64,000 nt of DNA, taken from contig OZ024785.1 in assembly GCA_964017065.1 (NCBI GenBank), forward strand, positions 248,001 to 312,000, read 5' to 3'. Under the pieces are notes generated by a model that was not told where the DNA came from, ran no database searches, and saw only the letters and a program-made list of their open reading frames with translations. Shown here piece after piece: positions 43,226 to 54,993 of this stretch. Source of the stretch: Haliclona indistincta (lineage: Eukaryota > Porifera > Demospongiae > Haplosclerida > Chalinidae). Within the stretch, counting starts at the first letter, position 1. Each line of letters opens with the position of its first letter. Position numbers and translations under genes: made by a program.

Positions 43226-43412
43226 TTCACAGCAGCCATTTAAAGACATACCCAGAGGTAGACTTTCGGTTGTCTAGGTCACGTCCACCCCAATCTGGGT
43301 CAGACAATCTAACGAAATTGTAGTTGTCTTGTGGAGTGTAGACAAGACCAAGATCAGTTGTACCCTTTAGGTATCTCAGGATTCGTTTCCCACCATTCCA
43401 GTGTTGAGTGGT
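43226..43412 (-). pseudogene. Ty1/copia RNase H fragment
   Basis: The minus strand reads HWNGGKRILRYLKGTTDLGL|VYTPQDN, RLSDPDWGGRDLDNRKSTSG|YVFKWLL. ILRYLKGT.DLGL, SD.DW.G..DDRKSTSGY.F is the RT-RNase H boundary of copia polyproteins. The first catalytic Asp position reads SDPDW. Only about 60 codons survive. Confidence 0.8.
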
Positions 43413-43679
43413 AGGATTTGCCTCATGGCGGCAAGGTGAGGTGTTTACTAGTTAGAATGACAGTTGACTTACAGTGCGTATTAGTGGATGATTCCAGGCT
43501 TGGTCACAACAAGACCGAAGGACCATGTTCTAGAGTCTGTTTGCACCATGTGGTTACTGTCCACCAGTATGCACATTGTGTTTGTGATGATGACACGTGC
43601 TCAACAACTTTTCATAATAATCAATACAGGGTTATACTCATGAATAATGATTGTTCACAACACTGAATACTAATATAAT

Positions 43680-44436
43680 AAGGGATTGTTGTCTAAGAAA
43701 GATTCCCATTCGTTCAGTATATCACTCACTGGCCACTGCTTTTGTGACTGAGTAAACGGAATATGGCTTCAGCACCTTCCGATTTATCTGGAGTTTTAAC
43801 AATCCACGCTTCATCCTCCTTTGTGAGGTACTGCTGTCTTCGACTTCAATCATGGCCTGATGTAATCAGGTGGTGTTCTGACAATTCACCCTCTCTCTTC
43901 TCATGAGTTATCTGTAAACGTCTTCTCTGTTCTTTAAGGTCCATTTTTATCAGCCTTTCATTTTTGGCAGATTTAAGTCGGTACGATGTCCAGAGGTTTT
44001 CAGCTACAAAAAAGCATTCATAAAAAATTCTTAAAAACCTCGCGTCTGACGTTACGACAATGACATCTACTGTTACTTTGTGAGTGATATCAAAAGCATC
44101 ACCAGTTGTCAATAACTTCCATGCAGCACAAGCGCCGCCAACACGAGATACCCAAGCGCTTCACAAGCCTGATGTCGCTTCACAATAAATTGGTTAATGT
44201 TAGTGATTTCATGCTTTACATGACATATGACACTCAAACCATGTTTGATAATGGTCACTTGACTGCACCACTTGTGCCATACACAGGGAGTTCCTGGCAG
44301 AAGTACTCCCAGACGTTAACCTGTATGTATCAAGCTTGAACTCAGAGCGTATAGCTTCTCAGCATTCAATAATCAAAGTGGCAAGGAGTGAGGGCTATAA
44401 AAGCTGAAAGTAATAAAGAACACGTAACCCAATAGT
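43680..44436 (-). other. Weakly coding stretch, family unknown
   Basis: Minus-strand QQYLTKEDEAWIVKTPDKSE and a Lys/Arg/Glu-rich piece (KNERLIKMDLKEQRRRLQIT) look exon-like. A plus-strand ORF at 44106-44339 is also open. Neither is recognised. Confidence 0.2.
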
Positions 44437-47400
44437 ACTTACTCTAACTGCAATGCGGCTTCCACTCACTATATTTGCCCAATTTACCTCCTCTGCCTTA
44501 ACCCCCATCCGTTGTAGCTGTATGGCTCTTGAATCATAACATTATTCCGTATCAATGATTGTTCTGACTGTAAAATTAGACTGCGCCGACGGACTGGACA
44601 AACTGCAGTTTTTATTTATAGCACATTTGCCAAGATACTTGATGAGCCTATTTGTCGTAATAATTATACACAGAAAGCAGGTGACTGATAGGTTTTTGGC
44701 CGCTGTAGCGCCTGCTTTAATATTTGGTCTCATCCTGACTGCCGAGATTTTCTGTTTTACAGCGAACCTAGAGCTAGAAGGCTGCTGCTGATGGTACGAG
44801 CTAGTAGGGGATGCAGAGTAGGTAGATAGTTATGTAACAGAGCTGGATGGTATAACCAGGATCAATCTCACTCCAATATTTCTCCTCTTTTTTAGCACAT
44901 TTCTTGCGACGGTCATAGCACTATAATAAGTATAAAATTGTGTGGAAAGCACTTGATTTAAGAGCACTAGATTTACCAAACAGCCTTTCTGAGGCATAAA
45001 TACATCGAAATCTAGTAGGATGCTATGCAAATCAGTGAATTAGCAGTCCCGGCATGGAGCACCGTACGTAGACGTTAGTTGCACATGACGAAAGATTTGT
45101 TATGTAGTACATGCATGTAACGTAATTGGAGGAGTGGTTTTATCGCAACCACAGTTATGCAAACACCCAATGGCTACCATGTGCTTTCTTTTAACTGTGT
45201 CCGTAACAAAAACAGTTGAGGGAAGTATATTACATTAATAATCTTTTTGAGTCAATCACAAAAGCCCAGGAGGGCAGGCTGTCATCCACAGGCCGAGGTC
45301 GACTGGAGGGCTCTCCCATCACTCTTGCCTTAGTCTGCAGCCTGGCCTGTGGAGACTTGCCCTCCTGGGAAGCTTGATCCAGCCGTTGGAAAAGATCGTC
45401 CACTATAGCTGGGACCTCCACGAAAGTGGCTTAGTGACGATATTTTCCCTGTTGCTTTCATCACTAGACATAAAATGACGAGGACAATATCTTTGTCCTC
45501 TTCTGCTTCTTTGTCTGAGCACTAGATTTTTTTAATGTAGATATTCTTTTATCACTACATTATTGTTCATACCCTCCCCTTCCTCTCCCTTCTCTTCCTT
45601 GTGAGGTTGGAGCTGGTGAGACCTTTCTTCTGGGCACTTTCGGCCTCACATTTAGTTCTGTAAAATCTGTATGCTGCGTCAATTAAATAATAATAAATAT
45701 TATTTTTTTTGTTGCTGGCATCATTACCTTTGATGATCTTGTACAGACTCTCTCTCCCTTAATCTCAAAGAATAGAGCTTCTTTCGTAAGTGTAGCTTAT
45801 TTTCATTTGTAACTAGTCGGACAGCTTCTTCCAAACTGCTACTGGGTCAACTGGATCTCCAAGCATGTATAAGTGTGGGATCCACAGAGAGTACTATGTG
45901 TGCTAGCTCACTGTCGTGACGAGCAACAAACTTAGTCTTTAGCTTCAGCACTAGCGTCATCCACACTCCCATCGGCAGTAATTTCTTGACCCCTTAACCT
46001 TGCGGGATGTTTCCAGCTCAATACACTACTATAATGCACAAACAGCTAGGTCGAAGTACAATAGAACTTACTTTAGGAGTCCATATAGCCAGGCACGTCA
46101 TACCAGTTGCCCACTCTACACATAATAAGCCTCACCGATGATGTGGCGACTATTATTATTATTACTACTACTATTTTCAGATACTATTGTGCATAATTAT
46201 AGTCTACCTGATTGCTTCTTAATCTCATCCAGCTGCTTATTCAGCTCCTTCTTTTCGTCCCTCAGTTTGTTCTCTTTGTCCCTCACCTTGTTGTCTTTGT
46301 CCAACAGCTTGTCCTCTTTGTTCCTCAGATGCTTTTTTTCATCCCTCAAATATTGAATATCAGTTAGTTTACATATTGTTTACCTGTTGCACAATCAGAT
46401 TTGCAATTGCACATGCTAGATTGAAACTCTTTCAATGGATTGGATAGAATTGCAGCCTCCTGTGGTGATTATGACCTTGTCGTTCTCCCATCCCTCCGCA
46501 GTCAAATTCACACCTCCTTCAAAGGGCTCAGGATCTCCTTGTATCGTCTCAGGCGAGGAAATTGGACCCTCGTCGCTCAACCACAACACATGGTATACGG
46601 TGAAAGTCAGTAGACGTCCGATCAATCCGTGGAATTCGGACACTGACTACATCACCTTGGGAGAATGTTCTGACTCCTCCCTCTGGTCTACTTGTCCACC
46701 ATTACTGTACTCACCCTATGAAAAAAGACATACATGTTATTATTTTTAAAAATAATTAATTTTACTTAAGTGTACAACCGCCCATTTGATTAAATCGTGT
46801 AGAAGCATCACGCAGAGTGCCTGCTGTATAGAGTTACATGCATGCTACATGTAAATTACCAGCAATAATATACGTTGATACCATGCATGTTACATGCATG
46901 TAAATTTTTCTTTCAATTGAATTTTTACATGCGTGTTACATGCAAGATTTATGTAACATGCAAGGATTTGGGACGTTTTTATGCATGTTTTATGATTGTT
47001 TCAAGTATTTGGGTCATGCATGTAACATGTTTTTTTAACTTGCATGTCACATGCTTGTTTAAAGAGTTGTAACAAGCATGTTGCATGCATGTTTACACTT
47101 GATTGTAGGCATGCATGGTCTATGCATGTTACATACATGTACATGTCTGAACCATCCATGTTGGAATGCATGCATAATAATGACAACATTATTAATAATT
47201 GTTTTTGAAACTCTAATTATTAATACACAGTATACTATACGTAGTTTGCTCCTATAGTCATGCAGCTACTGATGTACTGCCATCTTCCTCCTCTCTTCGC
47301 CGCATTTGACAGTTAGGTCTCTTGAGGTCTGACAGGCTGCCTTTTGGGTACTTTTCTAAGCAGTAACCTGTATAAACAATATTATTATTATTATTTTTAG

Positions 47401-48049
47401 TAATGATAACTATAGTTAACCCACTGTAGATGGCAGTCCTTATACAGGGGTTGATATCAGAGGCACTGCTGCCAGCAAGCCTTTGACAGCTGTACCACAC
47501 TGCCACCGACCCTCTCATCAGTCCTGTACAGCTGGGCTTGGAGTTCATTTCTGCTTGTAGTAGCTTATTGGAATGAATATAAACCCCAAGACCAGCAACC
47601 AATTTTTTCTTCTAAATTTGTGACAAGTATAAAAATCATCCATCAATTTATCAGAATTATCAACTAACCCCCTCGCCTGGCTCAAATGCCTCCTGTTCCA
47701 GCTGCAGGTCAGCAGCAGTTGGAAAGAAATTATATTTCTTTTTCTTTCCTGATAACTAAAAGAAAAGATTGCTATAAATTATAATTTTAATATTACCGTA
47801 TTTTTCGAGCCATCTAGGTTAACAGTGCCTGAAGTCGTCTGATTCTGGAAACCTGTATGAGATTATACTTTGTATTATTATAATGCTATACCTGTACAAC
47901 AGCAGGAGATGAGATCGAAGGGCAATTTGCAGTCTTCTTCTGAGTATGGTGGAAACTATTATTATTATTATGTTAAGTTACCTGTACTAAAGAAGAGCCT
48001 TGGGATGAGGAAGAACTTGGATCAGCCTGTTTCTACAGCAGATTGGTTT
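44437..48049. repeat. Mosaic segment, copy B
   Basis: Matches A 6463-10053. It lacks the LINE fragment present in A and C and starts exactly at the exon donor (acttactctaact). Contents on the minus strand: unknown exons (45421-45230), copia gag piece (45985-45730), KRBA2-like tail with intact coiled coil (46690-46203), tgcatg array (46830-47180) and BEN exons (47258-48049). It ends within a BEN intron. Confidence 0.9.
47258..48049 (-). pseudogene. BEN-domain 3' exons, copy B
   Basis: Same exons as 9273-10036. The codon that is TAA in copy A is AAA here ([20 protein letters not shown]), but a 2-nt deletion near 47321 (ctcttgagg for ctcttttgagg) shifts the frame of the last exon after [10 protein letters not shown]. 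The upstream exons are absent because the duplication ends in an intron. Confidence 0.7.
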
Positions 48050-48254
48050 CTACAGCAAATTGGCAGCTCTCTATACGGCACTTCCCTAAGCCTCCAGAAG
48101 AAATAGGTGTGTTCTCTTGAAGTTTGAACAAGTTTCAAGAGATGTTGGTGTCTGCCCACGATGTCCAGCTTGTGCCAATTCTCGTAGGCCTGCACTATAG
48201 TATAATCTTCATGATTACTGGCTGTTCGTTTTTCAAAACGTGCCTAGTCACCAG

Positions 48255-48490
48255 GGAAAAAATGAGCAGTTTGTCTAGCGCAGAACCATGATTGCAAGTT
48301 GTGCTCTGTGATAATGCTGTACTTGAGCCTTTCAAGGGCATTGGCAATTTCCTATATTGATCCTCCACCCTGCAAATGTGTGCATGTATCGACTCTGCAC
48401 CCTGCTCCCCATCAAGCCTGCCTCAACTCTCCACCATGGCACAACATGATCCTCCAAAATGTGCATTTTGGGAGAACACTTGCTTTAGGA
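48255..48490 (-). pseudogene. Unnamed TE protein fragment with a GEQGAESIHA motif
   Basis: The minus strand reads KMHILEDHVVPWW, then in another frame GEQGAESIHAHICRVEDQYR|KL, then ANALERLKYSIITEHNLQSW. H.LEDHV..W, GEQGAESIHA.... and RLK....EH occur together in uncharacterised animal transposon proteins. Frameshifts show it is dead. Confidence 0.4.
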
Positions 48491-49329
48491 AAGGACTCCC
48501 TGTAATGGTGCATAAAATTTGACCTGATATTTGAATCTGTAATGAAAATTTTTTTATCGTGAATGTGTTCTTGGTGGTTATTTCCACATACCTAGATCAT
48601 TTATTTGCTCCTGTGTCATGGAACCTCCACTATAGCCATCATAGCACTTTTTGAATCTCTGAAAGATGTTGACGAATTTCAGCTTCACCTTTCAGATGAC
48701 GATATCGCTACTGCTACTACGTTGTCACATAGAACTTCACACGAAGAATCCTGGTGAGAAAGACTTATAGGAATACGTAATTGTTCCTGTTCAAAATATT
48801 ACCTGTAGCGACTTGTGGACATGGTTGCCAACAAAGGTTGCACCATGATAGGCTTGACGGTGTACATGTAGTTGCTCTAGTGATATGCTTAGGCTGCCCA
48901 AGAATGGTCCGTCCTTTGAGCTCACTTTCTGTTGCAGTGCTATCTCTGCTCTGGGTCTATTGTTACATAACTAATAGTGACTAGTTGATTTGATGGGAAT
49001 TGTACCTTGTTGCTAAGCAGCTGTTGTACATGATTTTGTCCTGCTGGTAAATGCTGGATTATTGTGCTTTGCTCAGGATTGGGTAGAGTCACAAGCAAGT
49101 ATGTAAACACTTGTTGCTGTCAGTTACTATGGTTACATTACCTCAACTTCATTCCATGTAGGCGCATCTTGTATTGCTGGAGAGATTGGTTAAGCTGTAG
49201 CCAGCCTGAAACAATGCCACAATGGTGGTATTTTTGATGGAATTCAGGTAACAGGTGTTCACTACTTGGAGATTCATCTTGATTCATCTTGAAGCTCTCA
49301 TGACCCTTATTTCCACCAAGCCTAATGGA

Positions 49330-49645
49330 AGTATCATCTCTTCTCAGCTAACCGTTTGTTCTCTTTTCCTGCGTTGACCATCACCTGTTCCATCTCTCTC
49401 CTCCACCACTCACCAATAATTATCTCGTTAAGTATTAACGAACTGATTCGGAGACTTGACAGGCACTCCTAAAACTCCCATATTGTCTCCTGCAGCTTAG
49501 CATGTCCTCCGCCAGTTGACATTTGGTCCCAGACAGCTGCAAGATTATAATCTCATCGGCAGTGATTTCTTGGCTCCTTAACCTTGCGGGATGTTTCCAG
49601 CTCGATAATGTGGTCACATAATTTACATTTAGTAGATATGAAAGA
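49330..49645 (-). pseudogene. Mutator-like transposase fragment, second locus
   Basis: The minus strand reads CDHIIELETSRKVKEPRNHC, YNLAAVWDQMSTGGGHAKLQ|ET, GVLGVPVKSPNQFVN and IIGEWWRREMEQVMVNAGKE. It is the same domain as 23030-23560 and keeps the MSTGGGH..L and WW..EM motifs. A TGA or frameshift precedes and follows the block. Its first part is shared with 8010-8062. Confidence 0.55.
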
Positions 49646-50113
49646 AGCAGGGCCATTTTTTTCTCAGCGATTAGTGTAACATTGCTTAAAAATAAACATT
49701 TAAAGTTACCTTCGTTGACAGGCCGTTTGATAATGGTTGTCTGTTATAACTAACTTAACGAAATATCCTATTCAGCTGATTGTTGAGTTTCAGCCTGCTC
49801 ATTATCTGTGGGCTAAAGTTGAAAATGCAGATGAAGAATGACCTCAGGGAAAATCCCCAGTGGTAAAGCCACTAATAGAATCAAATGACTCACTCAACAC
49901 AGTAAACAGTATTGGCTGCAGGAGATGTTTTGGAAGGGAGTGGTTCACCCAAACCGAAGGTAGGGAGGTCCAAGTATCCTCGCTCTTTATACACAGTTGT
50001 GTTTCTGATGTTAATGCGACCTCATAAACGATTGATTACCATGTATTTATAATTATGGTTATGCTTAATCAAACACAAGATACATGTGTATTCAAGTCCA
50101 GTGCAATAGGTCA

Positions 50114-51019
50114 CTAAATATCGAGTGAAAGGAGGGCTTCGTCATCAATATCATAATCCAAGTCGTCTCCCATAGTAGCTGCACCCACAGTAGTAGTTGT
50201 AGTACTTGGTATAATATTGATTGTGATGCTACCAATACTACATTTGGTAAGGTTACCAAATATGTTGCGTAATCCCGTACCAGCGTGTTGTTGGGTTGGT
50301 GCTGGTTGAGTTTCGGACTTGCCTGTCATCAACACTTTTGACGCTGCTTGATGTTGCTCAATCGAGGTCCGTTCGTACTTCCTTAGTGCATCTAGTGATC
50401 TGTGACCAGTCGTGTTCTGAATGATCTTTTCTGGGACATTGGCCTGGAACATCGCAGATGCCCCTGTTGAATGATTCGTCTTTTCTTCAATTCCACAGTC
50501 TTTACACATATCCTTCACCATTGAACTCAGCTTGTTCTTGCCAACTGGGATCACGTCGTACCAAGGAATCTTGTCAGATACTGGGGTATGCTGCTTAGGT
50601 CGATAATGGAGAACATCATTGTCAAACGCCCACTGAGGTAGCTTATTGAGGTAGAGATCAAGCAAGTGTACAAGACAGCGGGGAATCATGTCTGGTACAG
50701 CAACACATGGGACGCGCTTGTTCTCAAGTCTTAATTGTGCAAGCCCACCTACCTTGTTTTTGGAGCCATGTTTAACATAAGTATAGCATTCTGGTTCAGA
50801 TGTTCGCATAAAATTGGAAGGACCCAGTTTGCGCTGTTTCTCTCCTCCTCTAATGCAAAAAACCTTGCCGATGTAAAAGAAGACTGCTCGTTGCAACGCC
50901 TTGGGACTACTTGTACCGATCACTTTAGCATCCCATAGCTTCCCTTCCTCTTCCTGGCTGAAAGTTGCTGTAGACATTCTCCTTGACCTGAACTTGACCA
51001 CGCACGCGACCATGCACAT
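50114..51019 (-). CDS. Crypton-type tyrosine recombinase-like protein (DUF3504), 301 aa, missing a catalytic Arg
   Basis: A single open exon; the start at MSTATF (codon 15) fits better than the first ATG. Blocks in order: EEGKLWDAKVIGTSSPKALQ; VFFYIGKVFCIRGGEKQRKL (box I Arg); YTYVKHGSKNKVGGLAQLRL; RCLVHLLDLYLNKLPQ; WYDVIPVGKNKLSSMVKDMC; TNHSTGASAMFQANVPEKII; NTTGHRSLDALRKYERTSIE (GHRS and Tyr). The family is Crypton-derived (related human genes include QRICH1, ZMYM2 and KCTD1) and acts on DNA in the nucleus. The usual NHSLRATGAS is NHSTGAS here, an in-frame 9-nt loss that removes the HxLR arginine. The N-terminal domain seen in relatives is also absent. It may be a domesticated DNA-binding protein or a recent pseudogene. 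Confidence 0.8.
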   Translation of the reverse strand: MCMVACVVKFRSRRMSTATFSQEEEGKLWDAKVIGTSSPKALQRAVFFYIGKVFCIRGGEKQRKLGPSNFMRTSEPECYTYVKHGSKNKVGGLAQLRLENKRVPCVAVPDMIPRCLVHLLDLYLNKLPQWAFDNDVLHYRPKQHTPVSDKIPWYDVIPVGKNKLSSMVKDMCKDCGIEEKTNHSTGASAMFQANVPEKIIQNTTGHRSLDALRKYERTSIEQHQAASKVLMTGKSETQPAPTQQHAGTGLRNIFGNLTKCSIGSITINIIPSTTTTTVGAATMGDDLDYDIDDEALLSLDI

Positions 51020-51118
51020 GAAGCGATTGACGTCATTAATTATGACAAGTCAACTATTCCATACAAGTCACCTATTCACCTATTCCAAGTCACCTATTCC
51101 ATGTCACCTATTCCATGC

Positions 51119-51226
51119 CCACCTGGTATGTATACCATATACACGAGGTATTGTGCTAATAAACCCTCGGGTTTTTTAACACAATACCTCGTGTATATGG
51201 TATACGCACCTGGTAGGCATGGAATA
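51119..51226. mobile_element. Small fold-back element
   Basis: ccacctggtatgtatacc and accatatacacgaggtattg are matched by inverted copies after a 23-bp loop; arms are about 40 bp with few mismatches. It directly precedes the second kinesin exon. Confidence 0.7.
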
Positions 51227-51229
51227 ACT

Positions 51230-51740
51230 ACTACATGTATCACAGACTGGTAGTGGCAAAACCTACACTATGGGGACTGGGATTGATAGGACTGTGCTAC
51301 CTGAAGAAAAGAGTAACTTGTTATAATCCACTACACTGTGTACTTTATGTTCTCACACACCCTCTCTCAGGTATAGTGCCTAGGGCTAACAAGCACTTAT
51401 ATTATAATTATGTCCTTGCCTTTAAACTTTACTCGCTTGCCTTTATGTCTATTGTTCGGTGTTATCAATAATAGCAAACACAATCACAGTTTGATGTTAC
51501 TGGAATTCCTAACCAACACAATTTCAACAAGCCCGACCACGCGATATGGCTGACCTGCATGCGGAACAGTGCTGACATCTTTTCACGAATTTCAGCTCAC
51601 ATCTGTGAGCTGCAGGAAATGGATGATATTATAAATAATTATTTACATAATAATGGTAATAAAACAACAAAAAAACACTTCCGTTCAGTACTGCTCTGTA
51701 TGCTTCGCCATATCCTCCATCATTGTATAATCTATTTCAT
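51230..51740 (+). pseudogene. Kinesin P-loop exon, copy 2, with duplicated flank
   Basis: After acatgtatcacag (51246 onward) it reads TGSGKTYTMGTGIDRTVLPE|EKSNL, the same exon as 30466-30538 with few changes. The upstream GFNATVLACGQ exon is missing; the fold-back element lies in its place. Downstream 51446-51740 matches 30545-30900. It is an exon fragment, not a gene. Confidence 0.7.
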
Positions 51741-51984
51741 TCCACTTTTCTCTTTCTTTGCCGTTTTCAGAACTTTTTGCTGCCATTGTATAACTACAAT
51801 CATGTTAAATAATAATAAAATAAGGTACAACATCTGCTGTGTATTATACTCACCCTTTTTTTCGTCTTTCTTGATACTTGTGAAGAAATTAATTTCCATG
51901 CTGGTTGATTGTCATTGGTCAAGTTCATGCCTTCGAGCAATGCCTTCGTTTGTCACATTCCGATTGTTCTCACTAGAATATATA
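51741..51984. other. No recognisable gene
   Basis: T-rich sequence inside a plus-strand ORF without known motifs. Confidence 0.3.
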
Positions 51985-51985
51985 T

Positions 51986-52290
51986 AGTAGTTATATACCG
52001 ATCAGGAGGTGTTTAAGCGATTTAAAGCCCACGGGCATAGCCCAAGGGCTTTAAATGCTTAAACACCGACTGTGAGGTATATAACTACTTTAAACCATAG
52101 TGCGCTGCTTGCCTGACGTCTAGCTGGCTACCTTGCGTCGCAGGAAGACCGCAGGGCAGCCCGAGCGCCGTTTGTTTGTGGATTCTCGAACGCGACGGCC
52201 ATCTTGAAACGCGTGCGGGCTGTACACGATTTATAGCCCTCATTAACGGTCGTTACATCAAAGAGAATTATTCATACTATGGTTTAAATA
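51986..52290. mobile_element. Nested inverted repeats (fold-back element)
   Basis: An inner hairpin (51990-52085) pairs agtagttatatacc and ggtgtttaagcgatttaaag with their inverted copies. A second inverted pair, tttaaaccatagt (52090) and actatggtttaaa (52278), encloses GC-richer sequence to its right. The two share an edge, so one may have landed next to the other. Confidence 0.6.
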
Positions 52291-52495
52291 TAATTATAAG
52301 ATGAAGTTTAAGAACTAGTTAATTAACAATCACCCTCACGGTTCGTTTCCATTGAATTGCTGTTCAGGGGTTCTTTCTTACACCATTCTAACTGCAGCAC
52401 TGGTAAAAGTACTAGTAAAAGTAGCGCAGGAAAGTTGCTTTGCCCATATTACTGAAGAATGATATGTAGTCACAACCTGACACAACGTACAATGA

Positions 52496-53310
52496 TTATA
52501 GCAGTATTATGTAACAGTCGATTTTAGACAAGTCCGGGTCATGGTCAAGAGCTTTGACCAATGATGACATGTGTAAGAGTTTTAGCTGCTTATCATTGAT
52601 TGCACTCAACTGTACAATAATTTCTTTGTTGTTTATGCATGCTAGTGGAAGACCAATGTGGTACACATCTGTGTCGGGTGACAAAACTGGAATGTTGTGG
52701 AGCGGGCATTCGGTAGCGTGTAGCCACTGTCTAGTGTCGGTTTCCTCTGCTATACAGTTGTAGAGTGGTTCGGGTTGAGGCCTGTTTTGTCCACACACAA
52801 ACCAAGCAATGTCACCTTCCTCTCCATCTAAATATCCAGCAACAGAAACTGTTTGGCCTACCTGAAGGTGTTTCCATAGGTTATTGAGAAAATAGGTACC
52901 TAAAAAATAACAAGCCTTCGTTTACATTCCCGACAGCTTACTATGTTGTCTTGCCAGTTTACGTTTGGGATTTTAGTTCTAGCCGCATCACGTGTGACTT
53001 GTTTGAAGTATTTGGGCGTGTTTTTAAGACGACCAGGGTTGTCAAAAATGATGTGTACTTCAATGGCTGCTCTTTTGAACTTTGTTACCACATGCCTTGC
53101 TAAAAATAAGTTGGCGTAGTCAGCTAGAGACTTGTGTGTGCCAAGAGGTTTGGTGTTGATCAAAAGCATGCCTTCGAGCAATACACACTCTGGTAGCCAG
53201 TCAACAGATAGTTTACTAGTAAAATGGCATGGATGGTGTCTTTGTACCGTGCTTCAAGGCTTTTGGTGATGTAGTCCTTTGTTTTGGGTTCCATCATGAT
53301 CGCAGAGCTC
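52496..53310 (-). pseudogene. Fragments of an unnamed invertebrate TE-like protein
   Basis: Minus-strand pieces: MLLINTKPLGTHKSLADYAN|LFLARHVVTKFKRAAIEVHI|IFDNPGRLKNTP (53181-52900), then CGQNRPQPEPLYNCIAEETD|TRQWLHA, VLSPDTDVYHIGLPL (52798-52496). IIFDNPG, EAD.R.W.HA and SPDTDVY.IGLP suggest a PIN/FEN-like acidic nuclease fold (inference); I recall the block from cnidarian and sponge transposon-type genes. Exon boundaries are unclear. Confidence 0.4.
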
Positions 53311-53573
53311 CAGAGGTAGATGTATTATTTGCTCACCAGGACATTCGATAGGTACTCCTGTTTTTTGTGCATTTTTTTTATTTCCTCTTTATTGCAGCAA
53401 GAACAAGGTTTTCGTCTTTTTCTAGTTGAGATGTTTTTACTTTTTTTACTTGTTTTTCTGCAATTGTTTGGAGACGACGCTTTCGATTTAGTGCTTAACA
53501 CTTTCATGACCTTTGTAGCTTTTAAAATAAATGAAGTACGACGAGGCTGTTTGGCGAGTGCCGTCAGCGGTTG

Positions 53574-53760
53574 ACAGTCCTGATGCTAGCCGAAACAGCT
53601 CAAAACGCTGCTTCCATTTGCTCCAGAGTTAATTATTAATTACATGAGTTAATTATTTTCTTATGTGACAGTCCTGATGCTAGCCGAAACAGCTCAAAAC
53701 GCTGCTTCCATTTGCTCCAGAGTTAATTATTAATTACATAAGTTAATTATTTTCTTATGT
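53574..53760. repeat. Tandem duplication, ~92-bp unit x2
   Basis: gacagtcctgatgctagccg through ttaattattttcttatgtg occurs twice back to back (from 53574 and 53666) with one or two differences. Confidence 0.9.
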
Positions 53761-53794
53761 GCTATAATTGTGACAGTAGTAGATAATACCATTG

Positions 53795-54045
53795 TACTAT
53801 ACTGAGAAGGTCAGGGCAGGGCAGGGCAAGGTGTATCTCCTCTCTGGCCTCATCAGCTTGTTCGATTTCGCGGGCAAGTTTATCTTCTGGAGTGGCGTCG
53901 ACGATGTCGTCGTCTAGAATATTGAGGACTTGAAGTTTATCTGTGAGGCTTAGCTTAAGTTGTCGTAACTTGTCATCGTCTGCGGGTGAAGCTGCTAGAG
54001 CAGTGTTGATCCTTCCAATCAACGCGGATCCCTTATGGAAAGACA
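53795..54045 (-). pseudogene. BEL/Pao gag N-terminal fragment
   Basis: The minus strand reads KGSALIGRINTALAASPADD|DKLRQLKLSLTDKLQVLNIL|DDDIVDATPEDKLAREIEQA|DEAREEIHLAL. This helical region precedes DUF1759 in BEL/Pao polyproteins and would lie just upstream of the block at 19155-19860, though the two are 34 kb apart and need not come from one element. Confidence 0.6.
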
Positions 54046-54993
54046 GGATCCAACTCGGTGGACCATGTATGGAACGCACTACTATTCTAGTCGATATCGA
54101 GGATTGACTCAATGTCAATGGACTGTATTTTTGATTATTTCTCATGTCAATGATAATAATAGTAACAATCACGTGATCATAATATAATAAGTAACATGGT
54201 CATTATATCGGGTTCTAACAGGTAGAGTATGATAATGGTGGGTACATATAGCAACTTCCATATGACGTAAACTTCACTTAAGATGGTTTGGCTGCTTAGA
54301 TAATAGGATAGTTCAATGCTAGGGAAATGGCCTAGTGAAGCAGTGGACTGATACTTGCCGGATTAAGTTATATTATTTAAAAATTAAGTGATATTATTTA
54401 AAAATTAATGTATTGGACATAAGAGTGTGTATTAATTCTACTATGAACAGTCTTCTCACCAAATGTTAGAGTCACGTGAATTTATTTTCCTATGACGTAA
54501 TTTTTGTGGGCAACATAGCTGCGAAATCCAGCTAGCTGGTTGGTATAAGGACAAGCCTTTGTACGCGTTTCTTTGTGAATTATACACCGTGTACGTTTGA
54601 AAAACTTGTTTACTAAGGTTAGTTGAAGCGTCTGTGTGTGTTTTGTGTACATGTCCGAGGAATACGCGTGCGATTTGGGCGATGTTTATCTTTGTATAGC
54701 GAAATGGCGTCTAGGTAGGGCGACATGTCTGGTTTGCTGGTACATTTGAAACGCGCTGGAACAACTCTAAATTCAGGTATGTCGTAGTATAACTATTACT
54801 TTAAATGTTGCATACGTTTAAAAGCTGCTGTGTTTGTCTGCAAATGTTTTCCTCACATAAAATACCTTGTAAATGTATAATTGATTTCTATAAACAAATT
54901 AATCTGATAACAAGTCATCAACATCGTTTGTGTCATCTAATCCTGCTTCTTCCTGTGTGTCATAGTCACCTTCACTTTCTTCTGCTAGTATAG
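54046..54993. other. No recognisable gene
   Basis: AT-rich, with a short direct repeat (aagt[t/g]atattatttaaaaatta at 54365-54405) and no coding signal. Confidence 0.4.
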
